A stretch of 64,000 bases of DNA from Cyanobacteria bacterium SZAS LIN-3 (GCA_018266215.1 JAFEAV010000004.1:80886-144885); one strand, 5' to 3'. Positions 47,882 through 56,863 are shown, counted from the stretch's first letter. Numbers and translations: made by a program. The notes: a model not told the origin generated them from the letters alone.

Positions 47882-48874
47882 TTACTTGGCGCGTTCCGAA
47901 ATGGCGTCCATAATCAGCTGGGCGGCACCGACTATACCGGCCAAGCCGTCCAGTTCGGACTTCTGGATGTTCATGTTTTCACCGATGCGCACCATGCAGC
48001 GGTCGACGACCATCTCATGGAGCAATTCAAAATCGACGCATTCGGCCAGACCTCCGGTCAGGACGAAAACATCGGGATCGAGGATGTGAGCTAGATTGAC
48101 TATGCCTATTGCGACATGTTCGTGCCAGACATTGAGGGCGCGCTGGGCGACGATGTCATTTTTCTGAGCAGCTTGTACAATCTGTCTTGTAGTCAACTCC
48201 GGAGCCATTTCCACCAGCGGTGTCTGGCCCGGTGTCAGCCCCTGCAAAATGTCTCTGGCTGTGGCTACCATGCCGCGGCCTGAGCCGTAAGCTTCCCAGC
48301 AATCAAACAAGCCGCAGGTGCAAAGTCTTTTATTGCCCAGGGATATGCGACTGTGGCCAACTTCGCCGGCTCCCCAGTGGGCGCCGCGGAAAAGCTTGCC
48401 GTCGATTAGCAGACCGCCACCAATACCGGTGCCAAGAGTAATGACGCAGACGCATTGTTTATCACGTAGATTGCGGGCGCAGGCTTCGCCAAAGGCGGCC
48501 GCGTTGGCGTCATTTTCCACATGGACGGGGATCAGTGTGCTTTTCTCGATTACTAACTTCAGCGGGGTGCCGGACCAGCCCGGCAGGTTACCCGTTGCAC
48601 CGATGACCTCACCGGTTTCGGTATTGATGATACCGGCGGTAGCGATGCCTATGCCTTTGAGGATGTACTGACCCTGGAAGCTGATGATCAGATCAAGGAT
48701 GGCGCGGACTATGTTTTCGGGTCCGTTGGGTGTCGGTATCTGGCGTGGCTCGCCCAGGATTTTGTTATCGAGGACGGCGGCGGCTCTTATTTTTGTGCCG
48801 CCAAGATCTATACCGAGGGCCGGCATGGTTATTTTTAGGGCATCCAAGGTTGTGCTTTCCCGTTTTTCCGACAA
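47882..48874 (-). CDS. ROK-family sugar kinase (glucokinase-like)
   Basis: The product has 330 residues from TTG 48874, or 314 from ATG 48826, where the family's usual start MPALGIDLGGTK lies. It carries the phosphate-binding DLGGTKIR, the sugar-binding and catalytic VENDANAAAFGEA, the ATP motif LGTGIGGGL and the zinc site CTCGLFDCWE, in which Asp replaces a usual Gly. There is no DNA-binding domain, so it is a kinase rather than a repressor. It phosphorylates glucose or an N-acetyl hexosamine. If the TTG is used it begins 2 bases after the lptD stop, suggesting co-expression with envelope synthesis. Confidence 0.88.
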   Translation of the reverse strand: MSEKRESTTLDALKITMPALGIDLGGTKIRAAAVLDNKILGEPRQIPTPNGPENIVRAILDLIISFQGQYILKGIGIATAGIINTETGEVIGATGNLPGWSGTPLKLVIEKSTLIPVHVENDANAAAFGEACARNLRDKQCVCVITLGTGIGGGLLIDGKLFRGAHWGAGEVGHSRISLGNKRLCTCGLFDCWEAYGSGRGMVATARDILQGLTPGQTPLVEMAPELTTRQIVQAAQKNDIVAQRALNVWHEHVAIGIVNLAHILDPDVFVLTGGLAECVDFELLHEMVVDRCMVRIGENMNIQKSELDGLAGIVGAAQLIMDAISERAK

Positions 48875-48876
48875 GA

Positions 48877-51057
48877 CTAGATGCCGCCCAGTGTACCGCT
48901 GTCGGCGCCGCCTTTGAGCACTAACTTCTGGAAGGGGACAGGCTGGCCGTAGAGGATGTCGAAACCGAATCTGTTGACCTTATTGAGTACGTCGCGGTTG
49001 ACCAGGACTTTGAAGTCGTCCGGTCCGAAGGCGGCAGTAAGCGTCTTGGAGTAAGCGGCTTTTGCAATCAAGTTGTAACCGTAGCCACCACCGATGCGCA
49101 GCCATTTCGCCACTTTGATGTCGCCGGCCAGGTTGACCGAGCGGCTGCCCTGCAGGTATTGGTCAAAGTAGAAGGGTGACGAACCGCGGATGGCGGCTTG
49201 TGTATAACCGGCGTTTAAGTGGATACGATTGAGGGCTACGTTTATCTGCGGGCTTATCTGAGCCAGGCCGCGGTAGTTGCCTGTCGAGTAAGCGCCGACT
49301 GCTACGCCGCCGAATACGTAGGACTTGACGCCGTATCTGTCATCGCCCAGGGCGAAGAGGTTTACGGTGGAGGCGGTTAGCTGTTCCTCGATTCGCAAGG
49401 CGGAAGGCTGCTGCTTTTTGGTTGTTGTGGCATTGCCATACAAAGGTACGAGGTTTGGATTGCTCGTCACCAGCGTGGCGTTGTCTTGCATCGCACCAGC
49501 CGAAGAGCGGAAGTTTATGCCGCTGACGAACGGTATTTGTTTTTTGACTGGATGGTCGTCTACAAATTCCGCCAGTAAGTGCGCTCTTCTGTAGCCGAAC
49601 AAACCTTCCGTCAAGAAGCGGTTCAAGCCGGCCTGGAATTTGAATCCTTTGGCGATACCGCGCAGGGGCATTTTGAAGTCGCCGACTGGTAATTGCGAAA
49701 CGCTACCGTAGGCAAAGTGGGTGGACAGGCGAGCATCGCTATAGCCAATCTGACCGGATAGACCTATATTGCTGCCATTGGAGTTGGTGCTGGTGCCGGT
49801 CTGAGCTCCGCCAAACTGTACCATCGGGGCCCAGGAGAATTGACCTGACCGACCGACTGCGTAGTTGAAGGCAGGACCAACGTTGTGACCGCCGGACTGG
49901 ATGTTACTGGTGAACATCGGTGTGACCGGGAACATAACGTGGTTTTCGCCGTTGACACCGACAGTGGCAACAAACTTGGGCAGGGGCACGGTGAAATTGC
50001 CGAAGTCCAATTTACCGCCGAAGATTGTGACTTTACCGTCGCCGTATTTTTCGTAGACCATTTTGCGGGCTTTGAAAACAAAGCTCGGTTTGTCTTCCAC
50101 GAAGGCGTCGGGGTGGGTTACGCGGTCGATGATATCCTGACCGGCGCCCACGGGGCCGAACATAACGTTTTTACCGATATGGAACGGCTTGGCCAGGGAC
50201 ATCGTACCGTTTTTGAAGATCATCCCTTTCTTGACACCGTAGGCGGTGCGGGAGATAACCTGCGTGCCGTCCAGCATGGTGTCGGGATTGGTGATCAGAT
50301 ATTCGTCGGAGGAGACCTTAAACTTAAAGGCTGCGCCGGTTGTGAGCTGACCGTTTCTCAGGATTTTGACGTTGCCGCGGGCATCGATCATTTCCTTGGC
50401 CTGGTCATAGAGGATTGTGTCGGCTTCCAGTTTGGAATTCTGACCGCCGATGATGGCTACGGCATTACCCGTGCCCAGGAAGGTGTTCTTGTCCTGGTCG
50501 TATTCGGTGTCGTCGGCGACGATCTGAATAACGCCCTTGAGGGTTGTATCTTCGCTGATCGGTTCGTTGACTTCGGATAATCTGAGATCGTCTTCCGAGG
50601 CTTCCGCCTCAAGAACGGTGGATGTGTCTTTTCCCAGCTCGGGGTGCGGACGATCCGAGACCGAAGGCAATTCCTGGTCCAATACCGGTTCGCGGCTCTC
50701 GAGCATCTGCAACTGGTCATCACCGAGGGCGGTGGCGGCTGGAGCTGCAGGGGCGGCCTTGGCGGGGGTACTGGCCGCTGCAGGTTTGCTTGTCTGCGGA
50801 GCCGGGCTCGGCGCTTCCTGCTCGTCGGCGGTCAGTTCGTTATCATCTATTTTGGGCGTCAGGGGCAGCAGGATCGTGCTGCCAAAATTATTTTTGTCCT
50901 TTGAGGCCGCAGCCAGAGCTGCCAGGCTAAAAAGGTTGGACCCGAACACCAGCGTCAGGCTTAACGCCAGCAGTCTCCGGCTCTTGTACTTGGAAAAGGT
51001 CGCCTTAGTGCTCAAATCGGCCTCTCTACTGTTTTGTCTCTTGACTACCGGTGCCAT
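48877..51057 (-). CDS. LptD-like LPS transport protein with OstA domain
   Basis: From ATG 51057 the product has 726 residues; TTG 51099 is an alternative start. A signal anchor (about 28-52) and a Pro/Ala-rich linker precede an OstA/LptA-type beta domain (about 180-270: VADDTEYDQDKNTFLGTGNA, KLEADTILYDQAKEMIDARG). The C-terminal 450 residues alternate in the manner of an outer membrane barrel. The protein resembles the LptD type of Cyanobacteria (DUF3769-like) more than the proteobacterial one. LptD places lipopolysaccharide in the outer leaflet, which fits the neighbouring lpx and bam genes. Confidence 0.75.
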   Translation of the reverse strand: MAPVVKRQNSREADLSTKATFSKYKSRRLLALSLTLVFGSNLFSLAALAAASKDKNNFGSTILLPLTPKIDDNELTADEQEAPSPAPQTSKPAAASTPAKAAPAAPAATALGDDQLQMLESREPVLDQELPSVSDRPHPELGKDTSTVLEAEASEDDLRLSEVNEPISEDTTLKGVIQIVADDTEYDQDKNTFLGTGNAVAIIGGQNSKLEADTILYDQAKEMIDARGNVKILRNGQLTTGAAFKFKVSSDEYLITNPDTMLDGTQVISRTAYGVKKGMIFKNGTMSLAKPFHIGKNVMFGPVGAGQDIIDRVTHPDAFVEDKPSFVFKARKMVYEKYGDGKVTIFGGKLDFGNFTVPLPKFVATVGVNGENHVMFPVTPMFTSNIQSGGHNVGPAFNYAVGRSGQFSWAPMVQFGGAQTGTSTNSNGSNIGLSGQIGYSDARLSTHFAYGSVSQLPVGDFKMPLRGIAKGFKFQAGLNRFLTEGLFGYRRAHLLAEFVDDHPVKKQIPFVSGINFRSSAGAMQDNATLVTSNPNLVPLYGNATTTKKQQPSALRIEEQLTASTVNLFALGDDRYGVKSYVFGGVAVGAYSTGNYRGLAQISPQINVALNRIHLNAGYTQAAIRGSSPFYFDQYLQGSRSVNLAGDIKVAKWLRIGGGYGYNLIAKAAYSKTLTAAFGPDDFKVLVNRDVLNKVNRFGFDILYGQPVPFQKLVLKGGADSGTLGGI

Positions 51058-51345
51058 TACAATCGGCTGGACCCTGGCGAGTCCTTGTCTCTCAAGCAAC
51101 CCAAGCGACGATGTAATTAGACGGGAGGTTCCTGAACCGCACTATTGTCTCAGCAAACCTCGTTCTCTTTATTACTTCCAGCCAATCATTTACCAACTTC
51201 TTCAAATTCGTGACACACTGAACGTTCGCAGCGCTTTACAAGAAGCCCGTCACGGCCAATTTTTCACATACTAAATTCGTCTCATAAACAAAATGTAATC
51301 AGGAGCGTCCAATTCCAATTTTTTCTTTCTGCTTCTGGTTTCATT
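51058..51345. other. Divergent intergenic region between lptD and iron alcohol dehydrogenase
   Basis: This 288-bp AT-rich stretch should hold promoters for both divergent genes. A small dyad GGTTC-CT-GAACC lies at 51127-51138, about 70 bp upstream of the lptD start. I found no convincing paired -35 and -10 boxes and no RNA gene. Confidence 0.4.
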
Positions 51346-52515
51346 ATGAGGATGAACCCATTCGTATTTACCAGCCCCACTAAAGTACGCTTCGGCGAGG
51401 AAGGCCTTTCCTCCTGTGGCGACTACGTGCAGGAGCTCGGCGGTACGAAAGTACTGATAGTCACCGATGCCTTCATCGCTAAGAGCGGCAAGCTTGCGCC
51501 ATTGATTGCCAGCATAAAAAGCTGCCTCGGTGTCGAGCCGCTCGTCTTTTCCGATGTGCCCCCCGATTCCGACGTCAGCTGCGTCGACAAAGGGGCATCA
51601 ATTGCCAGGGAAAACAACTGCGATTGTATTGTGGCAATCGGCGGCGGCTCTGTCATGGACACGGCCAAGGTGATAAACATCTGTTTGAGCCTCGGCGGTG
51701 ATCTGCTTGATCATCAGGGCATCAACAATATTACCCGGCGATTGCATCCTCTCATCGCCATTCCCACAACCTCCGGTACCGGTTCCGAGGTCTCTTTTGT
51801 GGCCATGGTTAAGGACCACCAGGAGCATAAAAAGATGATGTTCGGCAGCCCGTTTCTGGCGCCGGATGTGGCTATTCTTGATCCGCTTTTGATTGTTTCT
51901 CTGCCGGCAAAATTGACGGCTGCCACCGGTATTGATGCCGTCACTCATTGCATCGAATGCTTTGTCGCCCAGGGCACCAATTCACCCATGACCGATTCTC
52001 TCTGTCTGGAAGCGTTGCGCTTGCTCAAGGACTGGCTGGCTATCGCCACTGCCGACGGTGCTGATCTGGAGGCGCGTTCGGCTACTCTTGTGGCGAGCAC
52101 GATGGCCGGGATGGCTTTTACCAACTCCGGAGTCGGTGTTGTCCATGCTCTGGCCCATGCCATCGGCGGCAAGTACGGCACTCATCACGGCATGACCAAC
52201 GGGGTTTTGCTGCCTCACGGCATGCGTTTCAACCTGCCCGCCGCCGAACAAGCCTTTGCCAGATTGGCTCGCTATATCCAGGTGAGTGAGGACCCTCAGG
52301 ACACCAAAGCAGCCGAGGCTCTGATAGACTGGGTTTGTGGCCTACTCGACGAGCTTGATCTTCCCGTGAATCTCAAACAACTGGGTGTTCCAGAGCTTAA
52401 TAATGACTCTTTGAGCGAACTTTCCGATCTGGCGAGCTCAGATCCTGCCATAATGTTTAATCCAAGGGAGGTTACCAGCGAGGATCTGGTAGCTATTTTG
52501 AGGGGGGCCTATTGA
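51346..52515 (+). CDS. Iron-containing alcohol dehydrogenase
   Basis: The product has 389 residues, the usual length for group III alcohol dehydrogenases. The N-terminal NAD domain has AIGGGSVMDTAK (97-108) and IPTTSGTGSEVS. The four metal ligands by comparison with FucO are D197 and H201 (GIDAVTHCIE), H267 (GVVHALAH) and H281 (YGTHHG). It interconverts an alcohol and an aldehyde with NAD(P)H; the substrate is unknown. Its stop overlaps the start of the SCP2-like gene by one base (TGATG), so the two are translationally coupled. Confidence 0.92.
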   Translation: MRMNPFVFTSPTKVRFGEEGLSSCGDYVQELGGTKVLIVTDAFIAKSGKLAPLIASIKSCLGVEPLVFSDVPPDSDVSCVDKGASIARENNCDCIVAIGGGSVMDTAKVINICLSLGGDLLDHQGINNITRRLHPLIAIPTTSGTGSEVSFVAMVKDHQEHKKMMFGSPFLAPDVAILDPLLIVSLPAKLTAATGIDAVTHCIECFVAQGTNSPMTDSLCLEALRLLKDWLAIATADGADLEARSATLVASTMAGMAFTNSGVGVVHALAHAIGGKYGTHHGMTNGVLLPHGMRFNLPAAEQAFARLARYIQVSEDPQDTKAAEALIDWVCGLLDELDLPVNLKQLGVPELNNDSLSELSDLASSDPAIMFNPREVTSEDLVAILRGAY

Positions 52516-52925
52516 TGGCAGTTTATTCCAATACCGACGAGCTTCACAAAGTGATGGTCGATCTTTGGACGGCGATTAAGAACGATCCGAAGATGTCCGA
52601 ACCTTTGCTGGCGTCGAGATTGACCGTGCAGTTTCACTACCGCGAGCCCGAAGGCCGCCTGACTGTGGACTGTTCCGATGGCCAGGAGATGCGTATCATG
52701 GCCGGTGAGTGTCCCAAAAAACCGGTCGTCGAAATGTTTATGAAGTCGGACGTCGCCCACGAATTTTGGCTGGGCAAAGTCAATGTTCCCCTGGCTTTGA
52801 TCCAGGGCAAGATAGTCTCGAAAGGCCCTGTTAACAAGGCTCTTGCCTTACTGCCGGCTATCCGTCCTGCATACTCTCTATATCCCACCGTGATCAAGGA
52901 TCATGGTCTCAAAGTTTCTGCCTGA
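52515..52925 (+). CDS. SCP2-like sterol-carrier-domain protein
   Basis: The product has 136 residues from ATG 52515, overlapping the upstream TGA, with AGGGGGG as ribosome site. The pattern resembles an SCP-2 lipid-binding domain: a helix start, a five-stranded sheet (LTVQFHYREPEGRLTVDC, VVEMFMKSDVAHEFW) and a hydrophobic C-terminal part (VPLALIQGKIVSKGPVNKALAL). G-K-x-x-x-x-G in the last segment is typical. It may bind a fatty acyl or isoprenoid molecule. Its tight placement between a dehydrogenase and a sugar kinase suggests a shared pathway, but the ligand is unknown. Confidence 0.65.
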   Translation: MAVYSNTDELHKVMVDLWTAIKNDPKMSEPLLASRLTVQFHYREPEGRLTVDCSDGQEMRIMAGECPKKPVVEMFMKSDVAHEFWLGKVNVPLALIQGKIVSKGPVNKALALLPAIRPAYSLYPTVIKDHGLKVSA

Positions 52926-52927
52926 AC

Positions 52928-53956
52928 ATGAAAGTTGTGACCGTCGGAGAGTTGGTGGTCGACTGGATAGCAGCCGATCGCAGCGCGTCCTGGCAAGATC
53001 CGCACACGTTTATTCGCAGTCTTGGCGGTAACAGCGCCAACGTCGCCCTCGGTATATCGCGTCTGGGCGGAGACGTGCGACTGATTGCCAAAATCGGCGC
53101 AGATCTGCATGGCAACTACCTTTTGCACTACTTTAAGGACATCGATGTCGACACCGATTTTGTCTTTCAGAGTGAGCAATTTGCCACCGCCCAGTGTTAT
53201 GTACTCACCGATGAGAGCGGCGAGAACCTCTTCTTTAACTGGCCCCGGCCCAATGCCTGCCATCAGCTGACCGAGGACGAGTTTGATCCGGCCATGCTCG
53301 ATGGTGCCTTCTGCCTACATGCAACCGGCATATCTCTCACCGTCGAACCCCGGGCTCAGTTCATCATAAAAATCATAAGAGAGGCCAGGGCGGCCGGTCT
53401 TACCGTGTCCTTCGACGCCGGTTTCCCCACCGGTGAAGGCGAGCTGGCGCAAAAACTTGTGCGCGAGGCGATGTCGCTGTCCGATTTACTCAAGGTCAAT
53501 TTGCCGGAGCTTATCTACTGGCTTGTGCCTGCCATGGAGCCGGCCCGCCTGGCAGAGGTCCTGGATAATCCCGGCAAGAAGGACAATCTGGAAGAACTGA
53601 AAAAATTCTGCCGCGAGTTTCGGGTCAAGTCCGGGACGAAGATATTGATGTGCACTCTGGGTGCTTACGGATCCATCGTCACGACTGAAACTTTCCAGGG
53701 TTATGCCCCGCCTCACAGCCTGGAGGTCGTCGCCGGAGTCGGCGCCGGGGATGCCTATGTGGCGGCTGTTTTGCATAAACTGGCCCAGGAGCCCAAGCCG
53801 ATTAATTTGGACCGGATCGATTGGTTGCCTCTAGCCAACTTTGCCAATGCCGCCGGTGCCCTGGCGACGCGTACGATTTCGGCCTCCGAGGGCCTGCCGA
53901 CCCTGGCCGAAGTGGAGGAATTGCTTCGTAAAGCCCCCCCTGCAAGCCCTGTTTGA
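52928..53956 (+). CDS. PfkB-family sugar kinase
   Basis: The product has 342 residues. It has the ribokinase fold with both family signatures: GGNSANVALGISRLGG near the N-terminus (33-48), and VGAGDAYVAAV near residue 270, whose Asp is the catalytic base. FRVKSGTKILMCTLGAYGS is the ATP-binding strand region. It phosphorylates a sugar or nucleoside such as fructose or ribose; the exact substrate cannot be told. It starts 2 bases after the SCP2-like stop, forming a three-gene operon with the alcohol dehydrogenase. Confidence 0.88.
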   Translation: MKVVTVGELVVDWIAADRSASWQDPHTFIRSLGGNSANVALGISRLGGDVRLIAKIGADLHGNYLLHYFKDIDVDTDFVFQSEQFATAQCYVLTDESGENLFFNWPRPNACHQLTEDEFDPAMLDGAFCLHATGISLTVEPRAQFIIKIIREARAAGLTVSFDAGFPTGEGELAQKLVREAMSLSDLLKVNLPELIYWLVPAMEPARLAEVLDNPGKKDNLEELKKFCREFRVKSGTKILMCTLGAYGSIVTTETFQGYAPPHSLEVVAGVGAGDAYVAAVLHKLAQEPKPINLDRIDWLPLANFANAAGALATRTISASEGLPTLAEVEELLRKAPPASPV

Positions 53957-54050
53957 GTCTTCCTCGGCCAAGATTTTACTGTTAGACTCAGTCCAATTGC
54001 CCCCTGGTCGAGAATATCTCTGCGTGGAAGCCATCGGTAGCCTGATAGAC

Positions 54051-54161
54051 ATGTTTCACTCACTGTCTCTAGTGGTGATTATTTTTCTCGTTATCGTCTC
54101 GCTACTGGTCTGCCTGATGATGGTAGGCGTTTTTCGCGGCGACTTCGACAATATTCAGTAA
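54051..54161 (+). CDS. Possible 36-residue single-span membrane protein
   Basis: A short frame starts at ATG 54051, with GGTAG ten bases upstream, and encodes 36 residues. About 24 of them form one strongly hydrophobic helix (SLVVIIFLVIVSLLVCLMMV), followed by a charged end (FRGDFDNIQ). Composition and layout are those of small membrane proteins. It sits between the PfkB gene and yedF, 94 bp after the former. Support is limited to hydrophobicity and a modest ribosome site. Confidence 0.4.
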   Translation: MFHSLSLVVIIFLVIVSLLVCLMMVGVFRGDFDNIQ

Positions 54162-54164
54162 GTC

Positions 54165-54818
54165 CTAGGGATTGATTACCTGATCGGCGGCAAAGAGATA
54201 TTCGCAGATGGCAAACATATTGGTCACCTGCTCGACCGGTACCTTTTCCTTGAGACCGTAATAGTCGAGGCAGAGGCCGCAGACGAGGACAGTCGTGCCG
54301 CCGTCTTTTAAATCGGACAATACCTTATATGTAGCTGAGGCGGGGTCCATTAGTTTCACTCCCGAATTGGCCATAAGAATTGCGCGGGGTTTCAAGCCCG
54401 ATTGTTGAATGGTCTGCAAAAAGACATTCAATAGATTGTTGCTGAAGTCATGATCTTTTTCGTGGTCCGCGCCCTGGCCAAAAGTGTCCCGCGAAATGAA
54501 AACAACCGTGCCACCACCGCGGGTGACCTCTGTTTTGACTTGACTTTTTGCCGCTTGCAGATTGGCATGCTCACTTTTGTGATCTTCCAGGGCGTTGCCG
54601 CCGTCCTTGCGGTCGATGGAGACGCGGAAGTGATCGCCCAGGGATTCATTTTTGACATGAAGATTTTGCGAGCGCGCCAGGCGCTCCAGATTCTGGACAT
54701 TGACTTCGGAGTCGACCAGTGCCTCCACCGACGACACCGTCTGGTCGTCAATGATTTTCTTCGCGCGCAGCACCGGCTCCGGGCAGCTCAGCCCTCTCAG
54801 GTCGACCTGTTTCTTCAT
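54165..54818 (-). CDS. yedF: YedF-type selenium metabolism protein
   Basis: The product has 217 residues with two domains. The N-terminal TusA-like domain (1-75) starts VDLRGLSCPEPVL, with the conserved Cys12 in the C-P-x-P motif. The C-terminal domain (about 100-217) is DsrE-like (GTVVFISRDTFGQG, ILMANSGVKLM, VLVCGLCLDYYGL). This fusion is typical of proteins found beside selD. The biochemical role is thought to involve handling a sulfur or selenium persulfide, but it is not firmly established. It lies 22 bp behind selD on the same strand. Confidence 0.9.
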   Translation of the reverse strand: MKKQVDLRGLSCPEPVLRAKKIIDDQTVSSVEALVDSEVNVQNLERLARSQNLHVKNESLGDHFRVSIDRKDGGNALEDHKSEHANLQAAKSQVKTEVTRGGGTVVFISRDTFGQGADHEKDHDFSNNLLNVFLQTIQQSGLKPRAILMANSGVKLMDPASATYKVLSDLKDGGTTVLVCGLCLDYYGLKEKVPVEQVTNMFAICEYLFAADQVINP

Positions 54819-54840
54819 TTCTTCCTCGTTTTTATTTGAC

Positions 54841-55914
54841 TCAGGTAATGGTTACGTCTATATGTCCGGGAATGCCTTCCAAAAATTGACCGATGTGGCT
54901 GGCCTCAATTTTGTCGTCACTCAGTTTTTGCAAGACGGTATCAACGTCCTTTGCCGCAACCGCAAACAAGAGCCCACCTGCGGTTTGCGGATCGTAGATG
55001 AGGTCTGTTACCTCCAGAGGCAAATCATTTATATAGGAAACATTTGACTCAAATGATTTGCGATTGGCATAACTGCCAGCCGGTACCAGACCTTCGCGTG
55101 CCAGCTCAAGACATGCCGGCAGGAAGCGCAGTTTGTTGATCGAGATGCGTGCCGCCAGTTTACTGGCCTTCGTCATTTCGTGTATATGTCCTATCAATCC
55201 AAAACCGGTAACATCGGTGCATGCATGTATATCTATGTCGCTCAAAATTGAAATCGGACGGTTGTTGAGCGTTGTCAGCGAACTGAATAATCGTGCCTGT
55301 TCATCGTGATCCAGAAGATCCGCTTTTAGCGCAAGCAGGTTGACACCTGTGCCCAGCGCTTTCGTCATGATGATCGCGTCTCCTGGTTTGGCACCACCAT
55401 TGGTGAGCATCTTATCCGGATGCACAAGACCGGTTACGGCCATGCCGTACAAAACTTCACTTCCCTGTATTGAATGTCCGCCTGCCACCATTGCTCCGGC
55501 TTTGACAATCTGGTCGGCGCCACCACGCAAAATTTCCGCTGCCATCGAGAGCGGGAAATCGCATGTGGGAAAGCAAAAGATAGCCAGAGCCAGTATGGGT
55601 GTGCCTCCCATAGCGTATATATCGGATAGAGCATTGGTGGCTGCGATCTGTCCGAACAAATACGGATCGTCTACAACGGGTGGGAAGAAATCAACGGTCT
55701 GTATCACAGCTTGATCGTCGTGCAACTTGTAAACAGCAGCATCTTCAAAGTTTGTGATACTGGTCAAAAGATTTGGGTCATGTACTTTTGGAAGAGAAGC
55801 CAGTATTTGCTTCAATTCGTGCGCACTGATCTTTGCCGCACAGCCAGCGGCTTTTACGTTACTTGTCAGTCGCGCTGTTTCTGCCGGCTGATCTTTTTGT
55901 GGATTGGTAGTCAT
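54841..55914 (-). CDS. selD: Selenide, water dikinase (selenophosphate synthetase)
   Basis: The product has 357 residues. The glycine-rich N-terminal active site reads AAGCAAKIS, with Cys25 and Lys28 at the places of the catalytic Cys/Sec and Lys; E. coli has C-G-C-K here, so the second Cys is absent. ATP and metal residues follow in FEDAAVYKL, QTVDFFPPVVDDPYLFG and GGHSIQGSE. CTDVTGFGLIGH and IYDPQTAGGLL are the C-terminal signatures. It makes selenophosphate for selenocysteine or selenouridine. No selA, selB, tRNA-Sec or selU gene is in the window, so the end use is open. Confidence 0.95.
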   Translation of the reverse strand: MTTNPQKDQPAETARLTSNVKAAGCAAKISAHELKQILASLPKVHDPNLLTSITNFEDAAVYKLHDDQAVIQTVDFFPPVVDDPYLFGQIAATNALSDIYAMGGTPILALAIFCFPTCDFPLSMAAEILRGGADQIVKAGAMVAGGHSIQGSEVLYGMAVTGLVHPDKMLTNGGAKPGDAIIMTKALGTGVNLLALKADLLDHDEQARLFSSLTTLNNRPISILSDIDIHACTDVTGFGLIGHIHEMTKASKLAARISINKLRFLPACLELAREGLVPAGSYANRKSFESNVSYINDLPLEVTDLIYDPQTAGGLLFAVAAKDVDTVLQKLSDDKIEASHIGQFLEGIPGHIDVTIT

Positions 55915-56211
55915 AAGGATCTAGTTTATATGTTCTTTCAATATCCGCATGGTATCAGGTGTTAGCTGGTGCAACATTTACTTCTATTTCCAAGAAACCT
56001 TTTATATTAGTTTGCTGGAGTTTGGTCATTTAGTGGCACTTCAGCCCTTTAAAAAGGTCGTTGTTGAGTGTAGATTTGTATGCGGAAATCAGCGGTTCAC
56101 GCAAAGCATAGACGTTCACCTCGCTTGTCGTCTAGGTCTGTGCGCGTACATTTTGCTGGTCTCGTTAAATTTTGAATTTAATAGTTTTGGGTATCGATTA
56201 AAGGAACGAGA
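55915..56211. other. AT-rich gene-free region between selD and the RHH gene
   Basis: This 297-bp region is clearly more AT-rich than its flanks. An open frame across it (55949-56305) overlaps the RHH gene out of frame and looks like chance. I looked for a tRNA-Sec next to selD and saw none. It presumably contains divergent promoters for selD and the RHH gene; a TA-rich stretch near 56165-56200 may serve the latter. Confidence 0.4.
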
Positions 56212-56418
56212 ATGCCGAAGAAAGTACTTGTTGCTCTTCCACCTGGTTTGCTTGAGCAAATTGATTTTGTTGCGGGAGTTGAGCATAGAACTCGCTCTGA
56301 CCTGATAAGAGAAGCCTTGCGCAGATATACCGATAGTTTCAAGCGCAACCAGAGCCCACGGATGCAAGTCAGTCAGGTTGGTCCTCAAAAGATCGCCCTG
56401 CTCACCGACGCTGAGTAA
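56212..56418 (+). CDS. Ribbon-helix-helix DNA-binding protein
   Basis: The product has 68 residues; the ATG follows AAAGGAACGAG. The first 45 residues are a clear CopG/Arc-type ribbon-helix-helix: a beta strand KKVLVALPPGLLEQIDFVAG, then helices with RTRSDLIREALRRY. Such proteins bind DNA as dimers and often regulate their own gene, metal uptake or toxin-antitoxin pairs. No toxin gene follows, and no metal-binding C-terminal domain like that of NikR is present. The C-terminal 20 residues may be disordered. The target is unknown. Confidence 0.85.
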   Translation: MPKKVLVALPPGLLEQIDFVAGVEHRTRSDLIREALRRYTDSFKRNQSPRMQVSQVGPQKIALLTDAE

Positions 56419-56536
56419 TATTCCCACTGTAAATCAAAACTACCTGTTGACGTCCGGCCTTCATAGGCATAGGATCTGACCTGTAGGTTCAGGATTTGCC
56501 TGAGCCGGGTCTATAAGGGTCGGCGGCCTCGGTTGC

Positions 56537-56863
56537 ATGAATTTCTGGAATATCAGCCTTTTTGAGTTTTGTTTCGTGGCCCTGGTCATGGTCTCGCTTG
56601 GCTATGTCGCCATGCCCAGATTCATGATGCGGCGCAGACTGGTCAAAGGCTTCCCCTGGGGCTATTATGCCGACCAGGTGCCCCAGGGCGACCCCAACAT
56701 GTTCCCCGGTAATGACAAGGACTTCTTGCATGACACGGGCACGGGCTTTGGTGGACTTGACGGCTTCGGCGATTACGGTGAATTCTCCGGTTTCGGCCAG
56801 CTGGGTGAGTACGGCGGCAGCTTCTTTAGCGGCGGCGGCGGTGGCGGCGACGTCAGCGGCTAG
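56537..56863 (+). CDS. Small membrane protein with Gly-rich tail
   Basis: The product has 108 residues. One hydrophobic helix near the N-terminus (LFEFCFVALVMVSLGYVAMP) is followed by a basic stretch (RFMMRRRLVKG), so the tail should face the cytoplasm by the positive-inside rule. The last 50 residues are rich in Gly, Asp, Phe and Ser and end in a run of glycines. I do not recognise a family. The CPBP protease gene follows 125 bp downstream. Confidence 0.6.
   Translation: MNFWNISLFEFCFVALVMVSLGYVAMPRFMMRRRLVKGFPWGYYADQVPQGDPNMFPGNDKDFLHDTGTGFGGLDGFGDYGEFSGFGQLGEYGGSFFSGGGGGGDVSG

Noticed and set aside
54841..56211. tRNA-Sec gene beside selD
   Set aside because: No 90-base cloverleaf with a TCA anticodon and long variable arm was seen in either strand of the spacer.
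55949..56305. 118-codon frame in the selD-RHH spacer
   Set aside because: It overlaps the clear ribbon-helix-helix gene in another frame and has a Cys/Phe/Leu-rich composition unlike a folded protein.
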